DNA from: Coriaria nepalensis
Taxonomy: Eukaryota > Streptophyta > Magnoliopsida > Cucurbitales > Coriariaceae
Reading direction: 5' to 3'
Length of the DNA: 64,000 nt
Assembly (NCBI GenBank): GCA_027186245.1
Contig: CP114481.1
Span: 34,627,501 to 34,691,500 of the forward strand
This document shows, one piece after another, positions 1 through 12,438 of this stretch. A model generated the notes under the pieces. It made no database searches and was not told the origin of the DNA. It saw only the letters and a program-made list of their open reading frames with translations. Every line of letters starts with the position of its first letter. Position 1 is the stretch's first letter. The position numbers and the translations under genes are program-made.

Positions 1-12
1 TTTTGTGCATAA

Positions 13-33
13 CTTGCAAATGATCATTGCAAG
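13..33. other. Recurrent dyad CTTGCA-N9-TGCAAG (first copy marked)
   Basis: Inverted arms CTTGCA and TGCAAG, 9 bp apart, enclose the palindrome TGATCA. In subfamily A the arms extend to CTTGCAA and TTGCAAG around a 7-bp centre. Most monomers in both subfamilies keep the arms. The B class with CTTCC in the left arm and a few private variants break it. The symmetry could suit a dimeric DNA-binding protein or a small hairpin; no function is shown. Confidence 0.7.
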
Positions 34-104
34 GAAAGTGTGCATTCGTTTAAAATTAAAATCATTTCAATGAGTCCTTTCAAGTCAATAACTTATTTCG
101 AAGC

Positions 105-118
105 AATTCGAACGAATT
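105..118. other. Subfamily A dyad AATTCG-AA-CGAATT (first copy marked)
   Basis: Perfect 6-bp inverted arms around AA, overlapping GAATTC. It is present in A monomers of the CAATTCG class. It is lost in the AAGTCG classes of A and in nearly all of B, where only TCG-AA-CGA remains. Confidence 0.65.
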
Positions 119-710
119 CTAGTTTTGCACTACAGAGACAACTTTTGTGCATAACTTGCAAATGATCATTGCAAGGAAAGTGTGCATTCGTTTAACCTTA
201 AAATCATTTCAATGAGTCATTTCAAGTCAATAACTTATTTCAAAGCAATTCGAACGAATTCTAGCTTTGCACTACAGAGACAACTTTTCTGCATAACTTG
301 CAAATGATCATTGCAAGGAAAGTGTGCATTCGTGTAAAATTAAAATCATTTCAATGAGTTCTTTCAAGTGAATAACTTATTTCGAAGCAAGTGGAACGAA
401 TTCTAGTTTTGCACTACAGACATAACTTTTGTGCATAACTTGCAAATGATCATTGCAAAGAAAGTGTGCATTCGTTTAACCTTAAAATCATTTCAATGAG
501 TCATTTCAAGTCAATAACTTATTTCAAAGCAATTCGAACGAATTCTAGTTTTGCACTACAGACACAACTTTTGTGCATAACTTGCAAATGATCATTGCAA
601 GGGAAGTGTGCATTCGTTTAACCTTAAAATCATTTCAATGAGTCATTTCAAGTCAATAACTTATTTCAAAGCAATTCGAACGAATTCTAGTTTTGCACTA
701 CAGACACAAC

Positions 711-1630
711 TTTTGTGCATAACTTGCAAATGATCATTGCAAGGAAAGTGCATTCGTTTAACCTTAAAATCATTTCAATGAGTCATTTCAAGTCAATAAC
801 TTATTTCAAAGCAATTCGAACGAATTCTAGTTTTGCACTACAGAGACAACTTTTGTGCATAACTTGCAAATGATCATTGCAAGGAAAGTGTGCATTCGTT
901 TAAAATTAAAATCATTTCAATGAGTCCTTTCAAGTCAATAACTTATTTCGAAGCAAGTCGATCGAATTCTAGTTTTGCACTACAAACATAACTTTCGTGC
1001 ATAACTTGCAAATGATCATTGCAAGGAAAGTGTGCATTCGTTTAACCTTAAAATAATTTCAATGAGTCATTTCAAGTCAATAACTTATTTCATAGCAAGT
1101 CGAACGTATTCTAGTTTTGCACTACAGACACAACTTTTGTGCATAACTTGCAAATGATCATTCCAAGGGAAGTGTGCATTCGTTTAACCTTAAAATCATT
1201 TCAATGAGTCATTTCAAGTCAATAACTTATTTCAAAGCAATTCGAACGAATTCTAGTTTCGCACTACAGACACAACTTTTGTGCATAACTTGCAAATGAT
1301 CATTGCAAGGAAAGTGCATTCGTTTAACCTTAAAATCATTTCAATGAGTCATTTCAAGTCAATAACTTATTTCAAAGCAATTCGAACGAATTCTAGTTTT
1401 GCACTACAGAGACAACTTTTGTGCATAACTTGCAAATGATCATTGCAAGGAAAGTGTGCATTCGTTTAACCTTAAAATCATTTCAATGAGTCATTTCAAG
1501 TCAATAACTTATTTCATAGCAAGTCGAACGTATTCTAGTTTTGCACTACAGACACAACTTTTGTGCATAACTTGCAAATGATCATTGCAAGGAAAGTGTG
1601 CATTCGTTTAAAATTAAAATCATTTCAATG
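711..1630 (+). repeat. A-block duplicated 3,682 bp downstream, copy 1
   Basis: About 6.5 monomers recur at 4,393-5,312. Shared rare marks keep a constant distance of 3,682 bp (26 x 142 minus 10): the 2-bp-deleted GGAAAGTGCATT at 739 and 4,421, ACTTTCGTGC at 991 and 4,673, and TTCCAAGGGAAG at 1,161 and 4,843. The copies part on the left at the preceding unit and on the right at GTCATTT versus GTCCTTT near 1,631. Boundaries are by eye. Confidence 0.85.
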
Positions 1631-2770
1631 AGTCATTTCAAGTCAATAACTTATTTCGAAGCAAGTCGATCAAATTCTAGTTTTGCACTACAGACATAAC
1701 TTTTGTGCATAACTTGCAAATGATCATTGCAAGGAAAGTGTGCATTCGTTTAACCTTAAAATAATTTCAATGAGTCATTTCAAGTCAATAACTTATTTCA
1801 AAGCAATTCGAACGAATTCTAGTTTCGCACTACAGACACAACTTTTGTGCATAACTTGCAAATGATCATTGCAAGGAAAGTGCATTCGTTTAACCTTAAA
1901 ATCATTTCAATGAGTCATTTCAAGTCAATAACTTATTTCAAAGCAATTCGAACGAATTCTAGTTTTGCACTACAGAGACAACTTTTGTGCATAACTTGCA
2001 AATGATCATTGCAAGGAAAGTGTGCATTCGTTTAAAATTAAAATCATTTCAATGAGTCCTTTCAAGTCAATAACTTATTTCGAAGCAAGTCGATCGAATT
2101 CTAGTTTTGCACTACAAACATAACTTTCGTGCATAACTTGCAAATGATCATTGCAAGGAAAGTGTGCATTCGTTTAACCTTAAAATAATTTCAATGAGTC
2201 ATTTCAAGTCAATAACTTATTTCATAGCAAGTCGAACGTATTCTAGTTTTGCACTACAGACACAACTTTTGTGCATAACTTGCAAATGATCATTGCAAGG
2301 AAAGTGTGCATTCGTTTAAAATTAAAATCATTTCAATGAGTCATTTCAAGTCAATAACTTATTTCGAAGCAAGTCGATCAAATTCTAGTTTTGCACTACA
2401 GACATAACTTTTGTGCATAACTTGCAAATGATCATTGCAAGGAAAGTGTGCATTCGTTTAACCTTAAAATAATTTCAATGAGTCATTTCAAGTCAATAAC
2501 TTATTTCAAAGCAATTCGAACGAATTCTAGTTTCGCACTACAGACACAACTTTTGTGCATAACTTGCAAATGATCATTGCAAGGAAAGTGCATTCGTTTA
2601 ACCTTAAAATCATTTCAATGAGTCATTTCAAGTCAATAACTTATTTCAAAGCAATTCGAACGAATTCTAGTTTTGCACTACAGAGACAACTTTTGTGCAT
2701 AACTTGCAAATGATCATTGCAAGGAAAGTGTGCATTCGTTTAAAATTAAAATCATTTCAATGAGTCCTTT

Positions 2771-4430
2771 CAAGTCAATAACTTATTTCAAAGCAATTCG
2801 AACGAATTCTAGTTTCGCACTACAGACACAACTTTTGTGCATAACTTGCAAATGATCATTGCAAGGAAAGTGCATTCGTTTAACCTTAAAATCATTTCAA
2901 TGAGTCATTTCAAGTCAATAACTTATTTCAAAGCAATTCGAACGAATTCTAGTTTTGCACTACAGAGACAACTTTTGTGCATAACTTGCAAATGATCATT
3001 GCAAGGAAAGTGTGCATTCGTTTAACCTTAAAATCATTTCAATGAGTCATTTCAAGTCAATAACTTATTTCATAGCAAGTCGAACGTATTCTAGTTTTGC
3101 ACTACAGACACAACTTTTGTGCATAACTTGCAAATGATCATTGCAAGGAAAGTGTGCATTCGTTTAAAATTAAAATCATTTCAATGAGTCCTTTCAAGTC
3201 AATAACTTATTTCGAAGCAATTCGAACGAATTCTAGTTTTGCACTACAGAGACAACTTTTGTGCATAACTTGCAAATGATCATTGCAAGGAAAGTGTGCA
3301 TTCGTTTAACCTTAAAATCATTTCAATGAGTCATTTCAAGTCAATAACTTATTTCATAGCAAGTCGAACGTATTCTAGTTTTGCACTACAGACACAACTT
3401 TTGTGCATAACTTGCAAATGATCATTGCAAGGAAAGTGTGCATTCGTTTAAAATTAAAATCATTTCAATGAGTCCTTTCAAGTCAATAACTTATTTCAAA
3501 GCAAGTCGATCGAATTCTAGTTTTGCACTACAAACATTACTTTTGTGCATAACTTGCAAATGATCATTGCAAGGAAAGTGTGCATTCGTTTAACCTTAAA
3601 ATAATTTCAATGAGTCATTTCAAGTCAATAACTTATTTCATAGCAAGTCGAACGTATTCTAGTTTTGCACTACAGACACAACTTTTGTGGATAACTTCCA
3701 AATGATCATTGCAAGGAAAGTGTGCATTCGTTTAACCTTAAAATCATTTCAATGAGTCATTTCAAGTCAATAACTTATTTCAAAGCAATTCGAACGAATT
3801 CTAGTTTTGCACTACAGAGACAACTTTTGTGCATAACTTGCAAATGATCATTGCAAGGAAATTGTGCATTCGTTTAAAATTAAAATCATTTCAATGAGTC
3901 CTTTCAAGTCAATAACTTATTTCGAAGCAATTCGAACGAATTCTAGTTTTGCACTACAGAGACAACTTTTGTGCATAACTTGCAAATGATCATTGCAAGG
4001 AAAGTGTGCATTCGTTTAAAATTAAAATCAATTTAATGAGTCATTTCAAGTCAATAACTTACTTCAAAGCAAGTCGAACGTATTCTAGTTTTGCACTACA
4101 GACACAACTTTTGTGCATAACTTGCAAATGATCATTGCAGGGAAAGTGTGCATTCGTTTAACCTTAATATCATTTCAATGAGTCATTTCAAGTCAATAAC
4201 TTATTTCAAAGCAATTCGAACGAATTCTAGCTTTGCACTACAGAGACAACTTTTGTGCATAACTTGCAAATGATCATTGCAGGGAAAGTGTGCATTCGTT
4301 TAACCTTAAAATCATTTCAATGAGTCATTTCAAGTCAATAACTTATTTCAAAGCAATTCGAACGAATTCTAGCTTTGCACTACAGAGACAACTTTTGTGC
4401 ATAACTTGCAAATGATCATTGCAAGGAAAG
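2771..4430 (+). repeat. A-block duplicated at 2,126 bp, copy 1
   Basis: Rare marks shared with 4,897-6,556 are TTTTGTGGATAACTTCC (3,683 and 5,809) and AAATCAATTTAATGAG (4,025 and 6,151). They are followed by two units with GCAGGGAAAG and CTAGCTTTGC. The distance is 2,126 bp (15 units minus 4 bp). A few single-base differences are visible, for example TTCGAAGC versus TTCAAAGC near 3,211 and CTTAATATC near 4,166. Both ends are by eye. Confidence 0.83.
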
Positions 4431-5312
4431 TGCATTCGTTTAACCTTAAAATCATTTCAATGAGTCATTTCAAGTCAATAACTTATTTCAAAGCAATTCG
4501 AACGAATTCTAGTTTTGCACTACAGAGACAACTTTTGTGCATAACTTGCAAATGATCATTGCAAGGAAAGTGTGCATTCGTTTAAAATTAAAATCATTTC
4601 AATGAGTCCTTTCAAGTCAATAACTTATTTCGAAGCAAGTCGATCGAATTCTAGTTTTGCACTACAAACATAACTTTCGTGCATAACTTGCAAATGATCA
4701 TTGCAAGGAAAGTGTGCATTCGTTTAACCTTAAAATAATTTCAATGAGTCATTTCAAGTCAATAACTTATTTCATAGCAAGTCGAACGTATTCTAGTTTT
4801 GCACTACAGACACAACTTTTGTGCATAACTTGCAAATGATCATTCCAAGGGAAGTGTGCATTCGTTTAACCTTAAAATCATTTCAATGAGTCATTTCAAG
4901 TCAATAACTTATTTCAAAGCAATTCGAACGAATTCTAGTTTCGCACTACAGACACAACTTTTGTGCATAACTTGCAAATGATCATTGCAAGGAAAGTGCA
5001 TTCGTTTAACCTTAAAATCATTTCAATGAGTCATTTCAAGTCAATAACTTATTTCAAAGCAATTCGAACGAATTCTAGTTTTGCACTACAGAGACAACTT
5101 TTGTGCATAACTTGCAAATGATCATTGCAAGGAAAGTGTGCATTCGTTTAACCTTAAAATCATTTCAATGAGTCATTTCAAGTCAATAACTTATTTCATA
5201 GCAAGTCGAACGTATTCTAGTTTTGCACTACAGACACAACTTTTGTGCATAACTTGCAAATGATCATTGCAAGGAAAGTGTGCATTCGTTTAAAATTAAA
5301 ATCATTTCAATG
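4393..5312 (+). repeat. A-block duplicated, copy 2 of 711-1630
   Basis: Second copy of the block at 711-1630, with the same order of rare variants at a fixed 3,682-bp distance. A shorter related block around 1,871-2,300 shares the GGAAAGTGCATT, ACTTTCGTGC and CATAGC series with 739-1,160 at a distance of 1,132 bp (8 units minus 4 bp). This series therefore occurs three times in the first 5.3 kb. Confidence 0.83.
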
Positions 5313-6556
5313 AGTCCTTTCAAGTCAATAACTTATTTCAAAGCAATTCGAACGAATTCTAGTTTTGCACTACAGAGACAACTTTTGTGCATAACTTGCA
5401 AATGATCATTGCAAGGGAAGTGTGCATTCGTTTAACCTTAAAATCATTTCAATGAGTCATTTCAAGTCAATAACTTATTTCATAGCAAGTCGAACGTATT
5501 CTAGTTTTGCACTACAGACACAACTTTTGTGCATAACTTGCAAATGATCATTGCAAGGAAAGTGTGCATTCGTTTAAAATTAAAATCATTTCAATGAGTC
5601 CTTTCAAGTCAATAACTTATTTCAAAGCAAGTCGATCGAATTCTAGTTTTGCACTACAAACATAACTTTTGTGCATAACTTGCAAATGATCATTGCAAGG
5701 AAAGTGTGCATTCGTTTAACCTTAAAATAATTTCAATGAGTCATTTCAAGTCAATAACTTATTTCATAGCAAGTCGAACGTATTCTAGTTTTGCACTACA
5801 GACACAACTTTTGTGGATAACTTCCAAATGATCATTGCAAAGAAAGTGTGCATTCGTTTAACCTTAAAATCATTTCAATGAGTCATTTCAAGTCAATAAC
5901 TTATTTCAAAGCAATTCGAACGAATTCTAGTTTTGCACTACAGAGACAACTTTTGTGCATAACTTGCAAATGATCATTGCAAGGAAAGTGTGCATTCGTT
6001 TAAAATTAAAATCATTTCAATGAGTCCTTTCAAGTCAATAACTTATTTCGAAGCAATTCGAACGAATTCTAGTTTTGCACTACAGAGACAACTTTTGTGC
6101 ATAACTTGCAAATGATCATTGCAAGGAAAGTGTGCATTCGTTTAAAATTAAAATCAATTTAATGAGTCATTTCAAGTCAATAACTTACTTCAAAGCAAGT
6201 CGAACGTATTCTAGTTTTGCACTACAGACACAACTTTTGTGCATAACTTGCAAATGATCATTGCAGGGAAAGTGTGCATTCGTTTAACCTTAAAATCATT
6301 TCAATGAGTCATTTCAAGTCAATAACTTATTTCAAAGCAATTCGAACGAATTCTAGCTTTGCACTACAGAGACAACTTTTGTGCATAACTTGCAAATGAT
6401 CATTGCAGGGAAAGTGTGCATTCGTTTAACCTTAAAATCATTTCAATGAGTCATTTCAGGTCAATAACTTATTTCAAAGCAATTCGAACGAATTCTAGCT
6501 TTGCACTACAGAGACAACTTTTGTGCATAACTTGCAAATGATCATTGCAAGGAAAG
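4897..6556 (+). repeat. A-block duplicated, copy 2 of 2771-4430
   Basis: Second copy at a distance of 2,126 bp. It overlaps the 3,682-bp duplicate at 4,393-5,312, so the two duplication events are nested. On the right the copies part where this one continues into GTGTAAAATT and copy 1 has the 2-bp-deleted GTGCATTCG. Confidence 0.82.
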
Positions 6557-7370
6557 TGTGCATTCGTGTAAAATTAAAATCATTTCAATGAGTTCTTTCA
6601 AGTCAATAACTTATTTCGAAGCAAGTGGAACGAATTCTAGTTTTGCACTACAGACATAACTTTTGTGCATAACTTGCAAATGATCATTGCAAAGAAAGTG
6701 TGCATTCGTTTAACCTTAAAATCATTTCAATGAGTCATTTCAAGTCAATAACTTATTTCAAAGCAATTCGAACGAATTCTAGTTTTGCACTACAGACACA
6801 ACTTTTGTGCATAACTTGCAAATGAGCATTGCAAGGAAAGTGTGCATTCGTTTAACCTTAAAATCATTTCAATGAGTCATTTCAAGTCAATAACTTATTT
6901 CATAGCAAGTCGAACGTATTCTAGTTTTGCACTACAGACACAACTTTTGTGCATAACTTGCAAATGATCATTGCAAGGAAAGTGTGCATTCGTTTAAAAT
7001 TAAAATCATTTCAATGAGTCCTTTCAAGTCAATAACTTATTTCGAAGCAAGTCGATCGAATTCTAGTTTTGCACTACAAACATAACTTTTGTGCATAACT
7101 TGCAAATGATCATTGCAAGGAAAGTGTGCATTCGTTTAACCTTAAAATAATTTCAATGAGTCATTTCAAGTCAATAACTTATTTCATAGCAAGTCGAACG
7201 TATTCTAGTTTTGCACTACAGACACAACTTTTGTGCATGACTTCCAAATGATCATTGCAAGGAAAGTGTGCATTCGTTTAACCTTAAAATCATTTCAATG
7301 AGTCATTTCATGTCAATAACTTATTTCAAAGCAATTCGAACGAATTCTAGTTTTGCACTACAGAGACAAC

Positions 7371-8168
7371 TTTTGTGCATAACTTGCAAATGATCATTGC
7401 AAGGAAAGTGTGCATTCGTTTAAAATTAAAATCATTTCAATGAGTCCTTTCAAGTCAATAACTTATTTCGAAGCAATTCGAACGAATTCTAGTTTTGCAC
7501 TACAGAGACAACTTTTGTGCATAACTTGCAAATGATCATTCCAAGGAAAGTGTGCATTCGTTTAAAATTAAAATCAATTCAATGAGTCATTTCAAGTCAA
7601 TAACTTACTTCAAAGCAAGTCGAACGTATTCTAGTTTTGCACTACAGACACAACTTTTGTGCATAACTTGCAAATGATCATTGCAGGGAAAGTGTGCCTT
7701 CGTTTAACCTTAAAATCATTTCAATGAGTCATTTCAAGTCAATAACTTATTTCAAAGCAATTCGAACGAATTCTAGCTTTGCACTACAGAGACAACTTTT
7801 GTGCATAACTTGCAAATGATCATTGCAAGGAAAGTGTGCATTCGTGTAAAATTAAAATCATTTCAATGAGTTCTTTCAAGTCAATAACTTATTTCGAAGC
7901 AAGTGGAACGAATTCTAGTTTTGCACTATAGACATAACTTTTGTGCATAACTTGAAAATGATCATTGGAAAGAAAGTGTGCATTCGTTTAACCTTAAAAT
8001 CATTTCAATGAGTCATTTCAAGTCAATAACTTATTTCAAAGCAATTCGAACGAATTCTAGTTTTGCACTACAGAGACAACTTTTGTCCATAACTTGCAAA
8101 TGATCATTGCAAGGAAAGTGTGCATTCGTTTAAAATTAAAATCATTTCAATGAGTCCTTTCAAGTCAA
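7371..8168 (+). repeat. A-block duplicated at 3,549 bp, copy 1
   Basis: About 5.6 units recur at 10,920-11,717. Shared rare marks are GTGCCTTCG (about 7,693 and 11,242), CGTGTAAAATT (7,843 and 11,392) and TTTTGTCCATAAC (8,081 and 11,630). The distance is 3,549 bp (25 units minus 1 bp); the missing base is the 1-bp deletion CGTTAACC near 8,982. Confidence 0.82.
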
Positions 8169-9291
8169 TGACTTATTTCGAAGCAATTCGAACGAATTCT
8201 AGTTTTGCACTACAAAGACAACTTTTGTGCATAACTTGCAAATGATCATTGCAAGGAAAGTGTGCATTCGTTTAAAATTAAAATCATTTCAATGAGTCCT
8301 TTCAAGTCAATAACTTATTTCGAAGAAAGTCGAACGAATTCTAGTTTTGCACTACAGACATAACTTTTGTGCATAACTTGCAAATGATCATTGCAAGGAA
8401 AGTGTGCATTCGTTTAACCTTAAAATCATTTCAATGAGTCATTTGAAGTCAATAACTTATTTCATAGCAAGTCGAACGTATTCTAGTTTTGCACTACAGA
8501 CACAACTTTTGTGCATAACTTCCAAATGATCATTGCAAGGAAAGTGTGCATTCGTTTAACCTTAAAATCATTTCAATGAGTCATTTCAAGTCAATAACTT
8601 ATTTCAAAGCAATTCGAACGAATTCTAGTTTTGCACTACAGAGACAACTTTTGTGCATAACTTGCAAATGATCATTGCAAGGAAAGTGTGCATTCGTTTA
8701 AAATTAAAATCATTTCAATGAGTCCTTTCAAGTCAATAACTTATTTCGAAGCAAGTCGATCGAATTCTAGTTTTGCACTACAAACATAACTTTTGTGCAT
8801 AACTTGCAAATGATCATTGCAAGGAAAGTGTGCATTCGTTTAACCTTAAAATAATTTCAATGAGTCATTTCAAGTCAATAACTTATTTCATAGCAAGTCG
8901 AACGTATTCTAGTTTTGCACTACAGACACAACTTTTGTGCATAACTTGCAAATGATCATTGCAAGGAAAGCGTGCATTCGTTAACCTTAAAATCATTTCA
9001 ATGAGTCATTTCAAGTCAATAACTTATTTCAAAGCAATTCGAACGAATTCTAGTTTTGCACTACAGAGACAACTTTTGTGCATAACGTGCAAATGATCAT
9101 TGCAAGGAAAGTGTGCACTCGTTTAAAATTAAAATCATTTCAATGAGTCCTTTCAAGTCAATAACTTATTTCGAAGCAATTCGAACGAATTCTAGTTTTG
9201 CACTACAGAGACAACTTTTGTGCATAACTTGCAAATGATCATTGCAAGGAAAGTGTGCATTCGTTTAAAATTAAAATCAATTCAATAAGTC

Positions 9292-10024
9292 ATTTCAAGT
9301 CAATAACTTACTTCAAAGCAAGTCGAACGAATTCTAGTTTTGCACTACAGACATAACTTTTGTGCATAACTTGCAAATGATCATTGCAAAGAAAGTGTGC
9401 ATTCGTTTAACCTTAAAATCATTTCAATGAGTCATTTCAAGTCAATAACTTATTTCAAAGCAATTCGAACGAATTCTAGTTTTGCACTACAGACACAACT
9501 TTTGTGCATAACTTGCAAATGATCATTGCAGGGAAAGTGTGCATTCGTTTAACCTTAAAATCATTTCAATGAGTCATTTCAAGTCAATAACTTATTTCAA
9601 AGCAATTCGAACGAATTCTAGCTTTGCACTACAGAGACAACTTTTGTGCATAACTTGCAAGTGATCATTGCAGGGAAAGTGTGCATTCGTTTAACCTTAA
9701 AATCATTTCAATGAGTCATTTCAAGTCAATAACTTATTTCAAAGCAATTCGAACGAATTCTAGCTTTGCACTACAGAGACAACTTTTGTGCATAACTTGC
9801 AAATGATCATTGCAAGGAAAGTGTGCATTCGTGTAAAATTAAAATCATTTCAATGAGTTCTTTCAAGTCAATAACTTATTTCGAAGCAAGTGGAACGAAT
9901 TCTAGTTTTGCACTACAGACATAACTTTTGTGCATAACTTCCAAATGATCATTGCAAAGAAAGTGTGCATTCGTTTAACCTTAAAATCATTTCAATGAGT
10001 CATTTCAAGTCAATAACTTATTTC
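9292..10024 (+). repeat. A-block duplicated at 2,414 bp, copy 1
   Basis: About five units recur at 11,706-12,438 at exactly 17 monomer lengths. The shared order is CTTACTTCAAAGC, GCAAAGAAAG, two GCAGGGAAAG units with CTAGCTTTGC, then CGTGTAAAATT (9,830 and 12,244) and AGTGGAACG. Confidence 0.78.
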
Positions 10025-10919
10025 AAAGCAATTCGAACGAATTCTAGTTTTGCACTACAGACACAACTTTTGTGCATAACTTGCAAATGAGCATTGCAAG
10101 GAAAGTGTGCATTCGTTTAACCTTAAAATCATTTCAATGAGTCATTTCAAGTCAATAACTTATTTCAAAGCAATTCGAACGAATTCTAGTTTTGCACTAC
10201 AGAGACAACTTTTGTGCAGAACTTGCAAATGATCATTGCAAGGAACGTGTGCATTCGTTTAACCTTAAAATCATTTCAATGAGTCATTTCAAGTCAATAA
10301 CTTATTTCATAGCAAGTCGAACGTATTCTAATTTTGCACTACAGAGACAACTTTTGTGCATAACTTGCAAATGATCATTGCAAGGAAAGTGTGCATTCGT
10401 TTAAAATTAAAATCATTTCAATGAGTCCTTTCAAGTCAATAACTTATTTCGAAGCAATTCGAACGAATTCTAGTTTTGCACTACAGAGACAACTTTTGTG
10501 CATAACTTGCAAATGATCATTGCAAGGAAAGTGTGCATTCGTTTAACCTTAAAATCATTTCAATGAGTCATTTCAAGTCAATAACTTATTTCATAGCAAG
10601 TCGAACGTATTCTAGTTTTGCACTACAGACACAACTTTTGTGCATAACTTCCAAATGATCATTGCAAGGAAAGTGTGCATTCGTTTAACCTTAAAATCAT
10701 TTCAATGAGTCATTTCAAGTCAATAACTTATTTCAAAGCAATTCGAACGAATTCTAGTTTTGCACTACAGAGACAACTTTTGTGCATAACTTTCAAATGA
10801 TCATTGCAAGGAAAGTGTGCATTCGTTTAACCTTAAAATCATTTCAATGAGTCATTTCAAGTCAATAATTTATTTCATAGCAAGTCGAACGTATTCTAGT
10901 TTTGCACTACAGACACAAC

Positions 10920-11717
10920 TTTTGTGCATAACTTGCAAATGATCATTGCAAGGAAAGTGTGCATTCGTTTAAAATTAAAATCATTTCAATGAGTCCTTTC
11001 AAGTCAATAACTTATTTCGAAGCAATTCGAACGAATTCTAGTTTTGCACTACAGAGACAACTTTTGTGCATAACTTGCAAATGATCATTGCAAGGAAAGT
11101 GTGCATTCGTTTAAAATTAAAATCAATTCAATGAGTCATTTCAAGTCAATAACTTACTTCAAAGCAAGTCGAACGTATTCTAGTTTTGCACTACAGACAC
11201 AACTTTTGTGCATAACTTGCAAATGATCATTGCTGGGAAAGTGTGCCTTCGTTTAACCTTAAAATCATTTCAATGAGTCATTTCAAGTCAATAACTTATT
11301 TCAAAGCAATTCGAACGAATTCTAGCTTTGCACTACAGAGACAACTTTTGTGCATAACTTGCAAATGATTATTGCAAGGAAAGTGTGCATTCGTGTAAAA
11401 TTAAAATCATTTCAATGAGTTCTTTCAAGTCAATAACTTATTTCGAAGCAAGTGGAACGAATTCTAGTTTTGCACTATAGACATAACTTTTGTGCATAAC
11501 TTGCAAATGATCATTGCAAAGAAAGTGTGCATTCGTTTAACCTTAAAATCATTTCAATGAGTCATTTCAAGTCAATAACTTATTTCAAAGCAATTCGAAC
11601 GAATTCTAGTTTTGCACTACAGAGACAACTTTTGTCCATAACTTGCAAATGATCATTGCAAGGAAAGTGTGCATTCGTTTAAAATTAAAATCATTTCAAT
11701 GAGTCCTTTCAAGTCAA
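10920..11717 (+). repeat. A-block duplicated, copy 2 of 7371-8168
   Basis: Second copy of the block at 7,371-8,168. It lacks the 1-bp deletion found between the two copies and differs at single bases, for example GCTGGG versus GCAGGG near 11,232 and GATTATTGC near 11,368. Confidence 0.8.
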
Positions 11718-12438
11718 TAACTTACTTCAAAGCAAGTCGAACGAATTCTAGTTTTGCACTACAGACATAACTTTTGTGCATAACTTGCAAATGATCATTG
11801 CAAAGAAAGTGTGCATTCGTTTAACCTTAAAATCATTTCAATGAGTCATTTCAAGTCAATAACTTATTTCAAAGCAATTCGAACGAATTCTAGTTTTGCA
11901 CTACAGACACAACTTTTGTGCATAACTTGCAAATGATCATTGCAGGGAAAGCGTGCATTCGTTTAACCTTAAAATCATTTCAATGAGTCATTTCAAGTCA
12001 ATAACTTATTTCAAAGCAATTCGAACGAATTCTAGCTTTGCACTACAGAGACAACTTTTGTGCATAACTTGCAAATGATCATTGCAGGGAAAGTGTGCAT
12101 TCGTTTAACCTTAAAATCATTTCAATGAGTCATTTCAAGTCAATAACTTATTTCAAAGCAATTCGAACGAATTCTAGCTTTGCACTACAGAGACAACTTT
12201 TGTGCATAACTTGCAAATGATCATTGCAAGGAAAGTGTGCATTCGTGTAAAATTAAAATCATTTCAATGAGTTCTTTCAAGTCAATAACTTATTTCGAAG
12301 CAAGTGGAACGAATTCTAGTTTTGCACTACAGACATAACTTTTGTGCATAACTTGCAAATGATCATTGCAAAGAAAGTGTGCATTCGTTTAACCTTAAAA
12401 TCATTTCAATGAGTCATTTCAAGTCAATAACTTATTTC
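11706..12438 (+). repeat. A-block duplicated, copy 2 of 9292-10024
   Basis: Second copy at a distance of 2,414 bp. It directly follows the 3,549-bp duplicate ending near 11,717. This stretch of A is therefore assembled from pieces related to two different upstream places. Confidence 0.76.

Noticed and set aside
10192..10374. Open frame of 60 codons in subfamily A
   Set aside because: Created by private point changes in one monomer (GTGCAGAAC near 10,215 and CTAATTTTGC near 10,329). No other A unit keeps it open.
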